Assembly (NCBI GenBank): GCA_016223135.1
Contig: JACRPQ010000015.1
Coordinates: forward strand, 186,001 to 250,000
DNA: 64,000 nt
From: Chloroflexota bacterium
GTDB taxonomy: Bacteria; Chloroflexota; Anaerolineae; Anaerolineales; Villigracilaceae
Direction: 5' to 3'
Shown here: positions 32,535 to 40,124 of the stretch, piece by piece
Numbering within the stretch: position 1 is the first letter of the stretch
Layout of the letters: each line of letters opens with the position of its first letter
Position numbers and translations under genes: made by a program
The notes under the pieces: generated by a model
The model's input: only the letters and a program-made list of their open reading frames with translations
Told to the model about the DNA's origin: nothing
Database searches by the model: none

Positions 32535-33593
32535 TTACGGTTCCACGCTGACGATGCCGCCCAGTGCGTTCATTTTCAACGTCCAGGTGCTGCCGATGGT
32601 GAATTGCTGAAACTCGGAGAGTGTTTCCGGCGAGTAGGTTTTGATTCCGTCATCGGTCGAGAAGGTGACCGTGAACTCCACGGTCTCATCTCCCAGCCGC
32701 TGGTCGCTGGTGAGGGTGGGAGTGTCGTACACGGGTTGGAGATCATTCCCTTCGAGCGTATAAGTCTGGATGGTCGTCCACTCGTCCACGGTGTAGGAGC
32801 AATAGGTTTCCGTTTCGGTGTGACATTCTTCCACTACTTCGGAGTAACCGTTGCCTTTGTCAATCGTTTTTTGTTCGCAGACCTCGCGGCTTTCGTCGCG
32901 ACAAGAGACGTTATAGGCATCCGATGGAGGACTGCCGCGTTCGTCCGTATAGTTGACCGGGCGAATCTCCTCCACCGGCACCACAGTCTGCCAGTGGACG
33001 TCAGTCACTGTCGCTTGAACGGATTGGGATGGAACGAGAAAGAGAAACAAACCCGCCACACAAACAACGGCGAAGAACGCCAGAATGCCGCTGACCAACA
33101 GCCAGTTGGTCTTTTTCTGCGCCGCCGGCTTGACCGCTCCTTCGACTGGTTGAGACACATCTGCTGAAACAGCCGCCTGCGCCTTCGGCAGCGCCGCGCC
33201 GCATTGCACACAAGTGGATTGATTGCCGGGATTCTCGGCTCCGCAATTGGCGCATTTGATGACCTTTGGCGGAGGCGGCGGCGCGGTCATTACCTGACCT
33301 GCCTGACGCGCCTTGCCTTCTTTCAAGTCTGCGCCGCATTGCGAACAAGTGGTGGCTGTGGCGGGATTGCGCGTGCCGCAAAACCCGCAGTGAATGTCCG
33401 CGCCTGCCTGCGCCGCTTGAATCTGCTTTTCGTCTTTCACAAACTCCTGCTCGGACGGCAGTTCGAACTTCACATCTTCCGGCTGCGGCGCGCCGCAGTT
33501 TTCACAGGCTTGCACGCTGCCGCGGTTGCGTGTGCCGCAGTTCGGACAGGTCCATTGATTTTCAACATAACCGAGGGTGCGTTTGCGGGTCAA
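32535..33593 (-). CDS. Membrane protein with three N-terminal zinc ribbons
   Basis: A 352-residue protein. Three CxxC...CxxC ribbons lie in series (WTCPNCGTRN..ACENCG, IHCGFCGTRN..TCSQCG, IKCANCGAEN..TCVQCG) within the first 150 residues. One membrane helix follows (about 166-190), then an extracytoplasmic domain of about 160 residues with a Cys-rich stretch (SCRDESREVCEQ ... ECHTETETYCSY). No function is recognised. The start is TTG at 33593, with AAGGAG 7 nt upstream and TATAAT at 33625-33620. The upstream TTG at 33620 overlaps that promoter and is rejected. Confidence 0.72.
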   Translation of the reverse strand: MTRKRTLGYVENQWTCPNCGTRNRGSVQACENCGAPQPEDVKFELPSEQEFVKDEKQIQAAQAGADIHCGFCGTRNPATATTCSQCGADLKEGKARQAGQVMTAPPPPPKVIKCANCGAENPGNQSTCVQCGAALPKAQAAVSADVSQPVEGAVKPAAQKKTNWLLVSGILAFFAVVCVAGLFLFLVPSQSVQATVTDVHWQTVVPVEEIRPVNYTDERGSPPSDAYNVSCRDESREVCEQKTIDKGNGYSEVVEECHTETETYCSYTVDEWTTIQTYTLEGNDLQPVYDTPTLTSDQRLGDETVEFTVTFSTDDGIKTYSPETLSEFQQFTIGSTWTLKMNALGGIVSVEP

Positions 33594-33634
33594 GTTGGTA
33601 CTCCTTCCGTGTGGCTGCAATTATAAAAGAAAAC

Positions 33635-34642
33635 TTACGCGAATCCATGCCACTTGCGTACTTCCTCGATGCGCGCATCGCAGTCCGGCTCGGTGTGCGG
33701 ACTTAGGTCGCGCGTCTCCAACTTCCCTTTGCCTGTCAGCGCGGCAAAGACCGCCTCCACACCGTTTGCCACGTTGAGCGGGTCGTAGCCGCCCTCGAGG
33801 ACAAAGACAACCTTCCCGCCGCAGTATTCCTCTGCCAGCGCGACGACTTTCTGCGCCACCCGCCAATAGCCCTGTGTGGATAGCCCCAGCATGGTGATGG
33901 GGTCGTTCCAATGCGCGTCGAATCCCACCGAGACGAAAATCATCTGCGGACGAAACGCTTCGACGAACGGCTGGAAGATTCGGTCTGCAGCCTGCTCGTA
34001 CACCTTGTCGCCGGCGTATGCCGGCAGCGGCACGTTGACAATCCGCTTTTTGGCGTGAGGCGCATCGGTAATCCAACCTATGCCGGGGTAGATGCCCCAC
34101 TGGTGCGTGGACAAAAACGCGGCGCGTTCGTCGTGGAAGAATGCCGCCTGCGTACCGTTGCCGTGATGAGCGTCATAGTCAATGACCATGACGCGTTCTA
34201 AACCGTGTTTGAGGGCGTCCTTTGCGGCGATAGCGATATTGTTGAAGAGACAAAAGCCCATGGCGCGGTCCGGTTCGGCGTGATGCCCCGGCGGGCGGAC
34301 AATGGCAAAAGCGTTGTGCGCCTCTCCATGCAGGACGGCGCGCGTGCAGGTGAGTACGCCTCCCGCTGCAAGCAGCGCATCGTCGAAGGATGTGGAGGTG
34401 ACGTAGGTGGGAGCGTAGTCAATGATGCCCGGCGCCTCTTCACGACAGACCTTTTCCAGCGAGGCAATCAGTTTGGGGTGGTGGACCAGGCTCACGTCTG
34501 CGGGTGAAGCGGGTTTGGCTTCCAGCAGTTCCGCCTCGAAAGAAGCCAGTTTCGGCTTCAACGCGTCCAGCCGCCCGGGTCTTTCGGGGTGATCAGGGTA
34601 CACGTGTTCAGGAGATTGCACGAAGGCGTATACGGTGCTCAT
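33635..34642 (-). CDS. Histone-deacetylase-family (AcuC/HDAC-like) hydrolase
   Basis: A 335-residue zinc hydrolase. HPERPGRL is near the N-terminus, RPPGHHAEPDRAMGFCLFNN holds the catalytic His pair, VIDYDAHHGNGTQ and VSVGFDAHWNDP hold the zinc ligands (Asp, His, Asp), and a final LEGGY follows. Bacterial members deacetylate acetyl-lysine, acetylpolyamines or acetoin-pathway proteins. The substrate here is unknown. ATG 34642 lies only 6 nt after a TATAAT (minus strand 34654-34649), so the mRNA is probably leaderless. Confidence 0.88.
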   Translation of the reverse strand: MSTVYAFVQSPEHVYPDHPERPGRLDALKPKLASFEAELLEAKPASPADVSLVHHPKLIASLEKVCREEAPGIIDYAPTYVTSTSFDDALLAAGGVLTCTRAVLHGEAHNAFAIVRPPGHHAEPDRAMGFCLFNNIAIAAKDALKHGLERVMVIDYDAHHGNGTQAAFFHDERAAFLSTHQWGIYPGIGWITDAPHAKKRIVNVPLPAYAGDKVYEQAADRIFQPFVEAFRPQMIFVSVGFDAHWNDPITMLGLSTQGYWRVAQKVVALAEEYCGGKVVFVLEGGYDPLNVANGVEAVFAALTGKGKLETRDLSPHTEPDCDARIEEVRKWHGFA

Positions 34643-34668
34643 GCGCAAATTATAGCCTTTAAAAAAAA

Positions 34669-34904
34669 CTAGCCACCCGACACTTTTGTTTTAGGACGCA
34701 GATGAACGCTGACTTACGCTGATTTAAGTTCTTGACTTACGCAAAACCTGAATTCAATCCACCAAGCTTGATTGGACTGCGCTAATTCGTTCAAAATTCG
34801 CGAAGATTGGCGTAGATTAGCGGACAAGAAAGCCATTTTGCGAAGTCCAGAAGTTGTTTTATCTGCGTTTTTCAGCGTCCCGTTTGAAACTGTCAGGTCG
34901 CTAG
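34669..34904 (-). mobile_element. MITE family 2, copy 1
   Basis: 236 bp. The left end CTAGCCACCCGACACTTTTG and right end CAAAC-type ...TGTCAGGTCGCTAG are inverted repeats (CTAGC[CG]ACC[CT]GACA). It is flanked on both sides by exactly eight A residues. The insertion lies in the T-tract of the terminator of the secreted-protein gene at 34960, whose T-run was duplicated. Internal ACGCAGAT/ATCTGCGT units are imperfectly inverted. Confidence 0.8.
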
Positions 34905-34939
34905 AAAAAAAACGATCCCCCAGACCAAGGTGATCTGAG
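34905..34939 (-). terminator. Terminator of the secreted-protein gene
   Basis: On the minus strand ATCCCTCAGA pairs with TCTGGGGGAT around about 9 nt, then T8. The adjoining MITE duplicated the T8 tract. Confidence 0.85.
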
Positions 34940-34959
34940 GGATGCGGACGCTGCAATCT

Positions 34960-35301
34960 TTACGGGGCGGCCCGTCCCGGCCCGAGCAGCGGGCAGAGGA
35001 AGAAATGATCGCCTTCGTCCATGACATCATTGCCGTTGGTGTCTATCCACCACCGTCCGCCGAGGTAACCCGGGTCGCCGGGTCCGAACTCGGTCTGCGG
35101 CTGGCCGTTCACCACCACAAGTTTTTGAAAGCGTCCCTTCATGGGGAGCGGATCGGCGGTGGCGAAGGTCTCGTAATACAGCCCCTGGCTGGTAACGTAG
35201 ATGACGCCCACAGGTCCGTTGCCGCGCCCTGCGTAGGCGGGGGAAACGGATGCCAGAGCGATTGCCAGAACGACGAACAAAATGGAAAGTTTGTGTTTCA
35301 T
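34960..35301 (-). CDS. Small secreted protein of unknown function
   Basis: A 113-residue protein with a clear signal peptide (MKHKLSILFVVLAIALASVSPAYA, cleavage after AYA). The mature part of about 90 residues ends in GGRWWIDTNGNDVMDEGDHFFLCPLLG, where DTNGNDVMDEGD looks like an EF-hand or dockerin-type calcium loop. ATG 35301 has AAGGAGTACCCTA ahead of it. No family is recognised. The 373-nt gap upstream (35302-35674) holds one hairpin, CCAGCATG-G7-CATGCTGG at 35510-35532, and no gene. Confidence 0.72.
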   Translation of the reverse strand: MKHKLSILFVVLAIALASVSPAYAGRGNGPVGVIYVTSQGLYYETFATADPLPMKGRFQKLVVVNGQPQTEFGPGDPGYLGGRWWIDTNGNDVMDEGDHFFLCPLLGPGRAAP

Positions 35302-35674
35302 AGGGTACTCCTTCTGAGTGGTTATGTTTGGTTGTGCGTGTGACGACAAGTTGACAAACCAGAGGCGCCTCCTTCCATGATGGTGGAATTCGATACGCCC
35401 AGTGTAAGGCACGCAGATTACACAAACCTTTCCATCAGGTTATGAATGAGTTAAGCGCAAATAATGAAATGTAATATCTGGGAAGGGCATAAAAAGAACC
35501 ACCGCCCTGCCAGCATGGGGGGGGCATGCTGGTCAGAGCGATGGCAGAGACACCTAATACCAGTAAAGGGGAGGGCAGGTGTCGTATTGTCAATATACCC
35601 TCGAACATTATCACCGACATTAAATAATAATTAGAAACAAGATACGAATTATCTAAATTCATCCCCCAAACATC

Positions 35675-36142
35675 CTATCCTCTTTTCCTTTCCCTGAAGA
35701 CCCTGAGCCATTCCTCCACTTCCTGAGGCGAGAGGCTGCGGTCTTCCGCTGGCTTGGATGCAGATTGGCGCGCCCGTTGGAGTTGGCTGGCAAACTCCTC
35801 CGAAGAAATGATTTCTGCTTGCGCCGCGCGCGATTCTGCCTGCACTTGCCGGTCGGAGGAAACCACCGTCCAGTTTTTGGCGCTTTTGCCCATCTTCTTC
35901 AAACGTCTGCGGATGGCTTCATCGGCGGTGGTTCCCAGCGGCACAAAATGCGCGGTCACGAGTCCCAGTTTACGGGTCCCGGCATGAGGCGCGGGAGCGC
36001 CGTCGAAGTACACCTCCACTTGGCGTCGCTCGAGGCGGCAGTATTCCTGCAAGATGTCAACCAGTTCCATTTCATCGTCCGGCGAGTCGAGGCGCAGCCC
36101 CAGTTTGGGAATCAGGTTGTGACCGTCAATCAGATAGGGCAT
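35675..36142 (-). CDS. NYN (PIN-like, YacP/Rae1-type) ribonuclease
   Basis: A 155-residue protein opening MPYLIDGHNLIPKLGLRL, where the DGHN aspartate is the first catalytic carboxylate of NYN domains. VEVYFDGAPAP and TVVSSDRQVQ hold further conserved acidic positions. Rae1/YacP proteins cleave mRNA in the ribosome; function by family only. ATG is 6 nt after TAAAAT, so it is a likely leaderless transcript. Confidence 0.82.
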   Translation of the reverse strand: MPYLIDGHNLIPKLGLRLDSPDDEMELVDILQEYCRLERRQVEVYFDGAPAPHAGTRKLGLVTAHFVPLGTTADEAIRRRLKKMGKSAKNWTVVSSDRQVQAESRAAQAEIISSEEFASQLQRARQSASKPAEDRSLSPQEVEEWLRVFRERKRG

Positions 36143-36228
36143 GTGGTTATTTTACATGGAAACGGCGTCATGCGCTTTTCGTACATTAATCAAACTCTTT
36201 TATAATCGAATTGAACAAGGAGATTTTC

Positions 36229-36585
36229 ATGGCTGATAAAAAAGACCGACAATTGATCGTCCCGCAAGGCGGCATGATACGAGACTTTGTTCTGCGCCTC
36301 AAACTTATCGGCAGGCTGATGGGCGACAAGCGCGTCAACTTCTTCCTCAAACTTTTGCCGCTGGCTTCGGTGGCATATCTCTTTTGGCCCCTGGATGTTG
36401 TTCCCGCCATTGCTCTGCCCGTCATCGGCGTGCTGGACGATGCCGCCATCCTGTGGATCGGTTCCACGCTCTTTGTGGAACTCTGTCCGCCGGAGGTGGT
36501 GCGGGAACACATGCAAGCCCTGCGCAGTAACCTCGACGAGGTGAACGACGTAATAGATGCCGACTCCACGGACGTGAATGACTGA
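36229..36585 (+). CDS. YkvA/DUF1232-type small membrane protein
   Basis: A 118-residue protein. The core LPLASVAYLFWPLDVVPAIALPVIGVLDDAAILWIGSTLFVELCP has the D-V-P and DD signature of DUF1232, with two hydrophobic hairpin segments. Function unknown. Promoter TATAAT at 36201-36206; AAGGAG precedes ATG 36229. Its stop overlaps the next start (TGATG). Confidence 0.78.
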   Translation: MADKKDRQLIVPQGGMIRDFVLRLKLIGRLMGDKRVNFFLKLLPLASVAYLFWPLDVVPAIALPVIGVLDDAAILWIGSTLFVELCPPEVVREHMQALRSNLDEVNDVIDADSTDVND

Positions 36586-37823
36586 TGCTGCAACGGCTGC
36601 TGATTTTGTTGACATTGCTGATGCTGGCGGCTTGCACAACGCAGCCGTCGCCGCTTCTTTCCCCGCCGACGCCTGACTCAACCCTCCCCGCCTTTGCCTC
36701 CCCGACGGCGCTTCCCTCCACACCGCTGCCAACCGACCTGCCTCTCACTGCCACAGTCACTCCCTCTCAACCAGCCGTAACACCTTTTCCCAACGCGGAT
36801 GATTTCACCTGGACGTTGATCGCTTCCGGTCTTGTCCGCCCGGTTGACCTTCAAGCGGATGGTTCCGGGCGGTTGTTTGTGATCGAAAAGCCCGGCCGCA
36901 TCCGCATCATCGAAAACGGGCAATTGATTGATGAGCCGTTCCTCAACATCGAAGATCGCGTCAACGACAGTTCCAATGAAATGGGACTGCTTGGGCTGGC
37001 GTTTCATCCCCATTACGCTCAAAACGGCTATTTCTTCGTCAACTACACAGGGAGCGGCGGCGATACGTTCATTTCCCGCTTCCAAGTTTCCAGTGACCCG
37101 AACAGGGCAGACCCCTCCAGCGAAGTGAACCTGTTGCGCATCAAGCAGCCCTTCCCCAACCATAACGGCGGGACTTTGCAATTCGGTCCCGATGGTTATC
37201 TCTACGCCGGGCTGGGTGACGGCGGGCTGGCGGGCGACCCGTTTGGGAACGCGCAATCGCTGAGAACGCTGCTCGGCAAAATCCTGCGCATCGATGTGGA
37301 TTCCGCCGAACCTTACGCCGTCCCGCCCGATAATCCCTTCGGCGATGAAATCTGGGCGTATGGGCTGCGCAATCCCTGGCGTATGGCATTCGATCCGCTC
37401 ACCGGCGACCTGTACATTGCTGATGTGGGGCAGGATACTTGGGAGGAAATCAATTACCTTCCCGCTGGCTCGCCCGGCGGCGTGAACTTCGGCTGGGACT
37501 ACCGCGAAGGCGCACATCCCTTCGAAGGCGAGGCTCCTGCCGGGCTAACCGACCCGATTGTCGAATACAACCATGCCGAGGGCGGATGTTCGGTCACCGG
37601 CGGATATGTGTATCGCGGTGCCATGCCCGAGTGGAACGGTATCTACCTCTATGGCGATTACTGCACCGGGTTCATCTGGGGGTTGGTGCGGCTGGATGGG
37701 GCGTGGCAGACGAAGGTCCTGTTCGATACGGATGTCAACATCACTTCCTTTGGGCAGGATAAAAACGGCGAAGTCTATCTCGTGGCAGACGGCGGCGGAG
37801 TGTATCAACTCGTCCGCAAGTAA
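36585..37823 (+). CDS. PQQ-type sugar (sorbosone/glucose) dehydrogenase-like lipoprotein
   Basis: A 412-residue protein. The lipoprotein signal peptide ends LMLAACTTQ (Cys near 17), followed by a Pro/Thr-rich tether to residue about 65. The six-bladed propeller of the GSDH family follows, with SNEMGLLGLAFHPHYAQNG, NHNGGTLQFGPDGYLYAGLGDGG, GYLYAGLGDGG-type calcium residues, and YGLRNPWRMAFDPLTGDLYIADVGQDTWEEIN. Members oxidise aldoses with soluble PQQ outside the cell. Some lack activity, and PQQ biosynthesis is not visible here. Coupled to the DUF1232 gene. Confidence 0.83.
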   Translation: MLQRLLILLTLLMLAACTTQPSPLLSPPTPDSTLPAFASPTALPSTPLPTDLPLTATVTPSQPAVTPFPNADDFTWTLIASGLVRPVDLQADGSGRLFVIEKPGRIRIIENGQLIDEPFLNIEDRVNDSSNEMGLLGLAFHPHYAQNGYFFVNYTGSGGDTFISRFQVSSDPNRADPSSEVNLLRIKQPFPNHNGGTLQFGPDGYLYAGLGDGGLAGDPFGNAQSLRTLLGKILRIDVDSAEPYAVPPDNPFGDEIWAYGLRNPWRMAFDPLTGDLYIADVGQDTWEEINYLPAGSPGGVNFGWDYREGAHPFEGEAPAGLTDPIVEYNHAEGGCSVTGGYVYRGAMPEWNGIYLYGDYCTGFIWGLVRLDGAWQTKVLFDTDVNITSFGQDKNGEVYLVADGGGVYQLVRK

Positions 37824-37868
37824 TTCAACCAAGTCTCATCCACTATAGGCGGATTGTCATCTTGATTT

Positions 37869-37895
37869 GTGACGCCTGTCACTGGCAGGCGTCAC
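37869..37895 (+). terminator. Hairpin after the sugar dehydrogenase gene
   Basis: GTGACGCCTG / CAGGCGTCAC, a perfect 10-bp stem with a 7-nt loop and no long T-tract. Confidence 0.5.
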
Positions 37896-37935
37896 GCTGT
37901 TGTCATACAATGCGGTCGTACACTGGAGGTGTCGT

Positions 37936-38154
37936 ATGGCTCAGAAACAGTGGAAGATCGTCAAGATCCGATACTGTGAGCATGTCGGGCATGAGGTGGC
38001 GCTGGAAGATCAGGTGGTGTACCCTGCCGAGCATCTTCCCGACCAGCCGCCGCGAGTGATGGCGAGCCGCTGCTCCAACGCCATGGAGTGCAACAGCCTG
38101 GATAAAATGGCTTGCGCCTGGTGCGGCACCAATCCCGACGTTCAACCCTTGTAA
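37936..38154 (+). CDS. Small cysteine-rich hypothetical protein
   Basis: A 72-residue protein, MAQKQWKIVKIRYCEHVGHEV..., with six cysteines (C14, then RCSNAMECN and MACAWCG) and two nearby histidines, likely to bind zinc. No named family. GGAGG lies 7 nt before the ATG at 37936, and TACAAT is about 25 nt upstream. Coding quality is supported by the ribosome site and the Cys pattern, not by known homology. Confidence 0.65.
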   Translation: MAQKQWKIVKIRYCEHVGHEVALEDQVVYPAEHLPDQPPRVMASRCSNAMECNSLDKMACAWCGTNPDVQPL

Positions 38155-38314
38155 ACTAAGTGGGCTGTCACACGCCCATTTGGCAAATAACTCTCTCCTC
38201 CCTCTGAGTTGGTCACTGGCTGCCCCGCCTGCGATGGCGGGGTACGCCGTTAAGCGGACGTTGCATTTTGTCTATCCCTGTAGGGCAACCCCATAAAGTT
38301 ATTCTACAACTCTC

Positions 38315-38411
38315 TACCGTACATTTCTCTCGTGAAAAACCCTAAAGGTCTTTTTGGAAATTCTCAAATTCACGAAGGGAAAGCAGACCTTTAGGGTTTC
38401 TGTGTACGGTA
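38315..38411. repeat. 97-bp nested inverted-repeat element
   Basis: Outer arms are TACCGTACA / TGTACGGTA. Inner arms are AAACCCTAAAGGTCT (38337-38351) and AGACCTTTAGGGTTT (38385-38399), a perfect 15-bp stem. It is non-coding and directly precedes MITE copy C. The flanks share TCTACAA/CCTACAA, possibly a worn target duplication. The rest of the gap from 38155 holds one GC-rich hairpin, CCCCGCC-N6-GGCGGGG near 38223. Confidence 0.65.
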
Positions 38412-38424
38412 AAGAATCCTACAA

Positions 38425-38577
38425 TATGGCTTTCTCAAAGTCTGGATGCGAGTCTTCTTTGTACACGGATTTCGCGGAATGAACGGATTTCTTTCCGTTT
38501 TTCACGGGGAATTCCGTATCATCCGTGCGATCCGTGTACAAAGATTGATTCTGTCGAGCGATAATGAAAAAGCCATA
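38425..38577 (+). mobile_element. MITE family 1, copy C
   Basis: 153 bp, same orientation as copy A. The left repeat is perfect; the right repeat TGAAAAAGCCATA has one change. Flanks share TCCTACA, but the 10-bp duplication is not exact. It sits 20 bp upstream of the pheST promoter. Confidence 0.82.
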
Positions 38578-38596
38578 TTGTCCTACAGCCCAAACC

Positions 38597-38624
38597 TTGA
38601 CATCAGCCTGTTTTCGCAGATAAT
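38597..38624 (+). promoter_or_regulatory. pheST promoter
   Basis: TTGACA (38597-38602), 16-nt spacer, GATAAT (38619-38624), about 30 nt before the T-box stem I. Confidence 0.75.
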
Positions 38625-38654
38625 AAACAGCAACAGGCGACCCCATAAAAAGCA

Positions 38655-38933
38655 TTGACAGAGGAAAGTAGGCTGGCGGAAGCCGCCAGAGAGATGGGAT
38701 GGATGCGCTGAAAGTCCCATTCGACCGAAACCAGCCGAAGTTCCCTCTCGAGCCGTTCACGTGAACGCAGCGCGGGATTAATTCCGTGCTGCCGGGTAGT
38801 GTGAACCGCAGTCCCAGCGTTACAGGGGAGGCTGATGATGGTCAGCGCTGAGTGAGCCTATTCAGGCTAATTTGGGTGGTACCGCGGGAACTCTCCCTCC
38901 CGTCCCATGTGCGGGCGGGAGTTTTTTGTTTGT
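38655..38933 (+). promoter_or_regulatory. T-box riboswitch, phenylalanine-specific
   Basis: Stem I is formed by AGAGG (38660-38664) with CCTCT, and by GGCTGG with CCAGCC. The AAAGTA bulge faces GAAG-TTC, so the specifier codon is TTC (38741-38743, Phe). The T-box sequence GGGTGGTACCGCGG is at 38874-38887. The terminator is CTCCCGTCC (38897-38905) / GGGCGGGAG (38913-38921) plus six T. Uncharged tRNA-Phe should stabilise the antiterminator and turn on pheST. Confidence 0.92.
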
Positions 38934-38964
38934 GAATATCGAATACCTCACTCTGGAGGCATGA

Positions 38965-40023
38965 ATGTTGGAACAATTGAACGACATCGAAAAAAATGCG
39001 ATGGAGGCGCTGCGTTCCGTTGCCGATCAAGCCGCGCTGGAAGCCTGGCGCGTGACGTACATCGGCCGCAGTTCGCCGTTGATGCAGGTCTTTGCGGGGC
39101 TGGGAAAACTCTCCAAGGAGGAGCGACCAGCCGTCGGGGCGGCGGCGAACCGCGTCAAGGCGGCGCTGGAGGCTGCTTTTGAGGAAAAGGCGCAGGCGAT
39201 CAAGGCGGCTGCGCTGGCAAAATCCCTCGCTGAAGAAAGGCTGGATGTGACCCTGCCGGGCAGGCCGCTTCACGTTGGGCGGCTGCATCCATCCACCCAG
39301 CAGTTGCGGCGGGTGCTGGCAATCCTCGCTGAGATGGGTTTTCAAGTGTACACCTCGCGGGAGGTGGAAACGGACGAGTTCAACTTCCAGCTGCTGAACT
39401 TCCCGCCCAACCATCCGGCGCGCGACATGCAGGATACGTTCTTTGTGGAGGCGGGCGAACGCGGCGAGAATCCAATCCTGCTGCGCACGCACACATCGCC
39501 GGGGCAAATCCACGCCATGCGTGAGTTTGCAGCGATGAACCCCGACAACCCGCCGCCCATCCGCATTGCCCTGCCGGGCATGTGCTTCCGCTATGAGCAG
39601 ATTACGGCGCGTTCGGAGATTCAATTCAACCAGGTGGAAGGATTGGTGGTGGGCGAGAATATCACCTTTGCCGATTTGAAGGGAACGTTGAACGATTTTG
39701 CGCGGCGCATGTTCGGTCAGAGTGCGCGCACGCGTTTTCGCGCTTCTTACTTCCCGTTCACGGAGCCGTCCGCCGAGATGGACGTGGAATGTTTTGTCTG
39801 CGGCGGGAAGGGCTGCAGCGTGTGCAAGAACTCCGGTTGGCTCGAGATTTTGGGCTGCGGCATGGTGCATCCGGTTGTGCTGCAAAACGGCGGTTATGAC
39901 CCAACTCGCTACTCAGGTTATGCCTGGGGCATGGGACCCGAACGTCAGTTGATGCTGCGTTACCGCATTGACGACATCCGTTATTTCTGGGGCAACGACC
40001 TCCGATTCCTGGAGCAGTTCTAA
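38965..40023 (+). CDS. pheS: Phenylalanyl-tRNA synthetase alpha subunit
   Basis: A 352-residue class II synthetase subunit. The N-terminal coiled coil (about 1-85) contacts tRNA. Motif 2 is GMCFRYEQITARSEIQFNQVEGLVV, and motif 3 is GYAWGMGPERQLMLRYRIDDIRYF. An insertion with CFVCGGKGCSVCKNSGW forms a probable zinc knuckle seen in some bacterial PheS. ATG 38965 has CTGGAGG at 4 nt. Controlled by the T-box. Confidence 0.96.
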   Translation: MLEQLNDIEKNAMEALRSVADQAALEAWRVTYIGRSSPLMQVFAGLGKLSKEERPAVGAAANRVKAALEAAFEEKAQAIKAAALAKSLAEERLDVTLPGRPLHVGRLHPSTQQLRRVLAILAEMGFQVYTSREVETDEFNFQLLNFPPNHPARDMQDTFFVEAGERGENPILLRTHTSPGQIHAMREFAAMNPDNPPPIRIALPGMCFRYEQITARSEIQFNQVEGLVVGENITFADLKGTLNDFARRMFGQSARTRFRASYFPFTEPSAEMDVECFVCGGKGCSVCKNSGWLEILGCGMVHPVVLQNGGYDPTRYSGYAWGMGPERQLMLRYRIDDIRYFWGNDLRFLEQF

Positions 40024-40124
40024 AAACGACTTACCGCGAAGACGCAAAGAACACGAAGTGAAGTAACAGAAAAGAAAGAAGAAAGAATTGTTGCGCTCGG
40101 CGGTTCAAGGAAAGAATGTGACCT

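Noticed and set aside
34714-34956. 80-codon minus-strand open frame
   Set aside because: It spans MITE family 2 and a terminator. No ribosome site, and the frame is not kept in the other copies.
35435-35662. 75-codon minus-strand open frame in the 35.3-35.7 kb gap
   Set aside because: No ribosome site or recognisable domain, and it spans a G7-loop hairpin.
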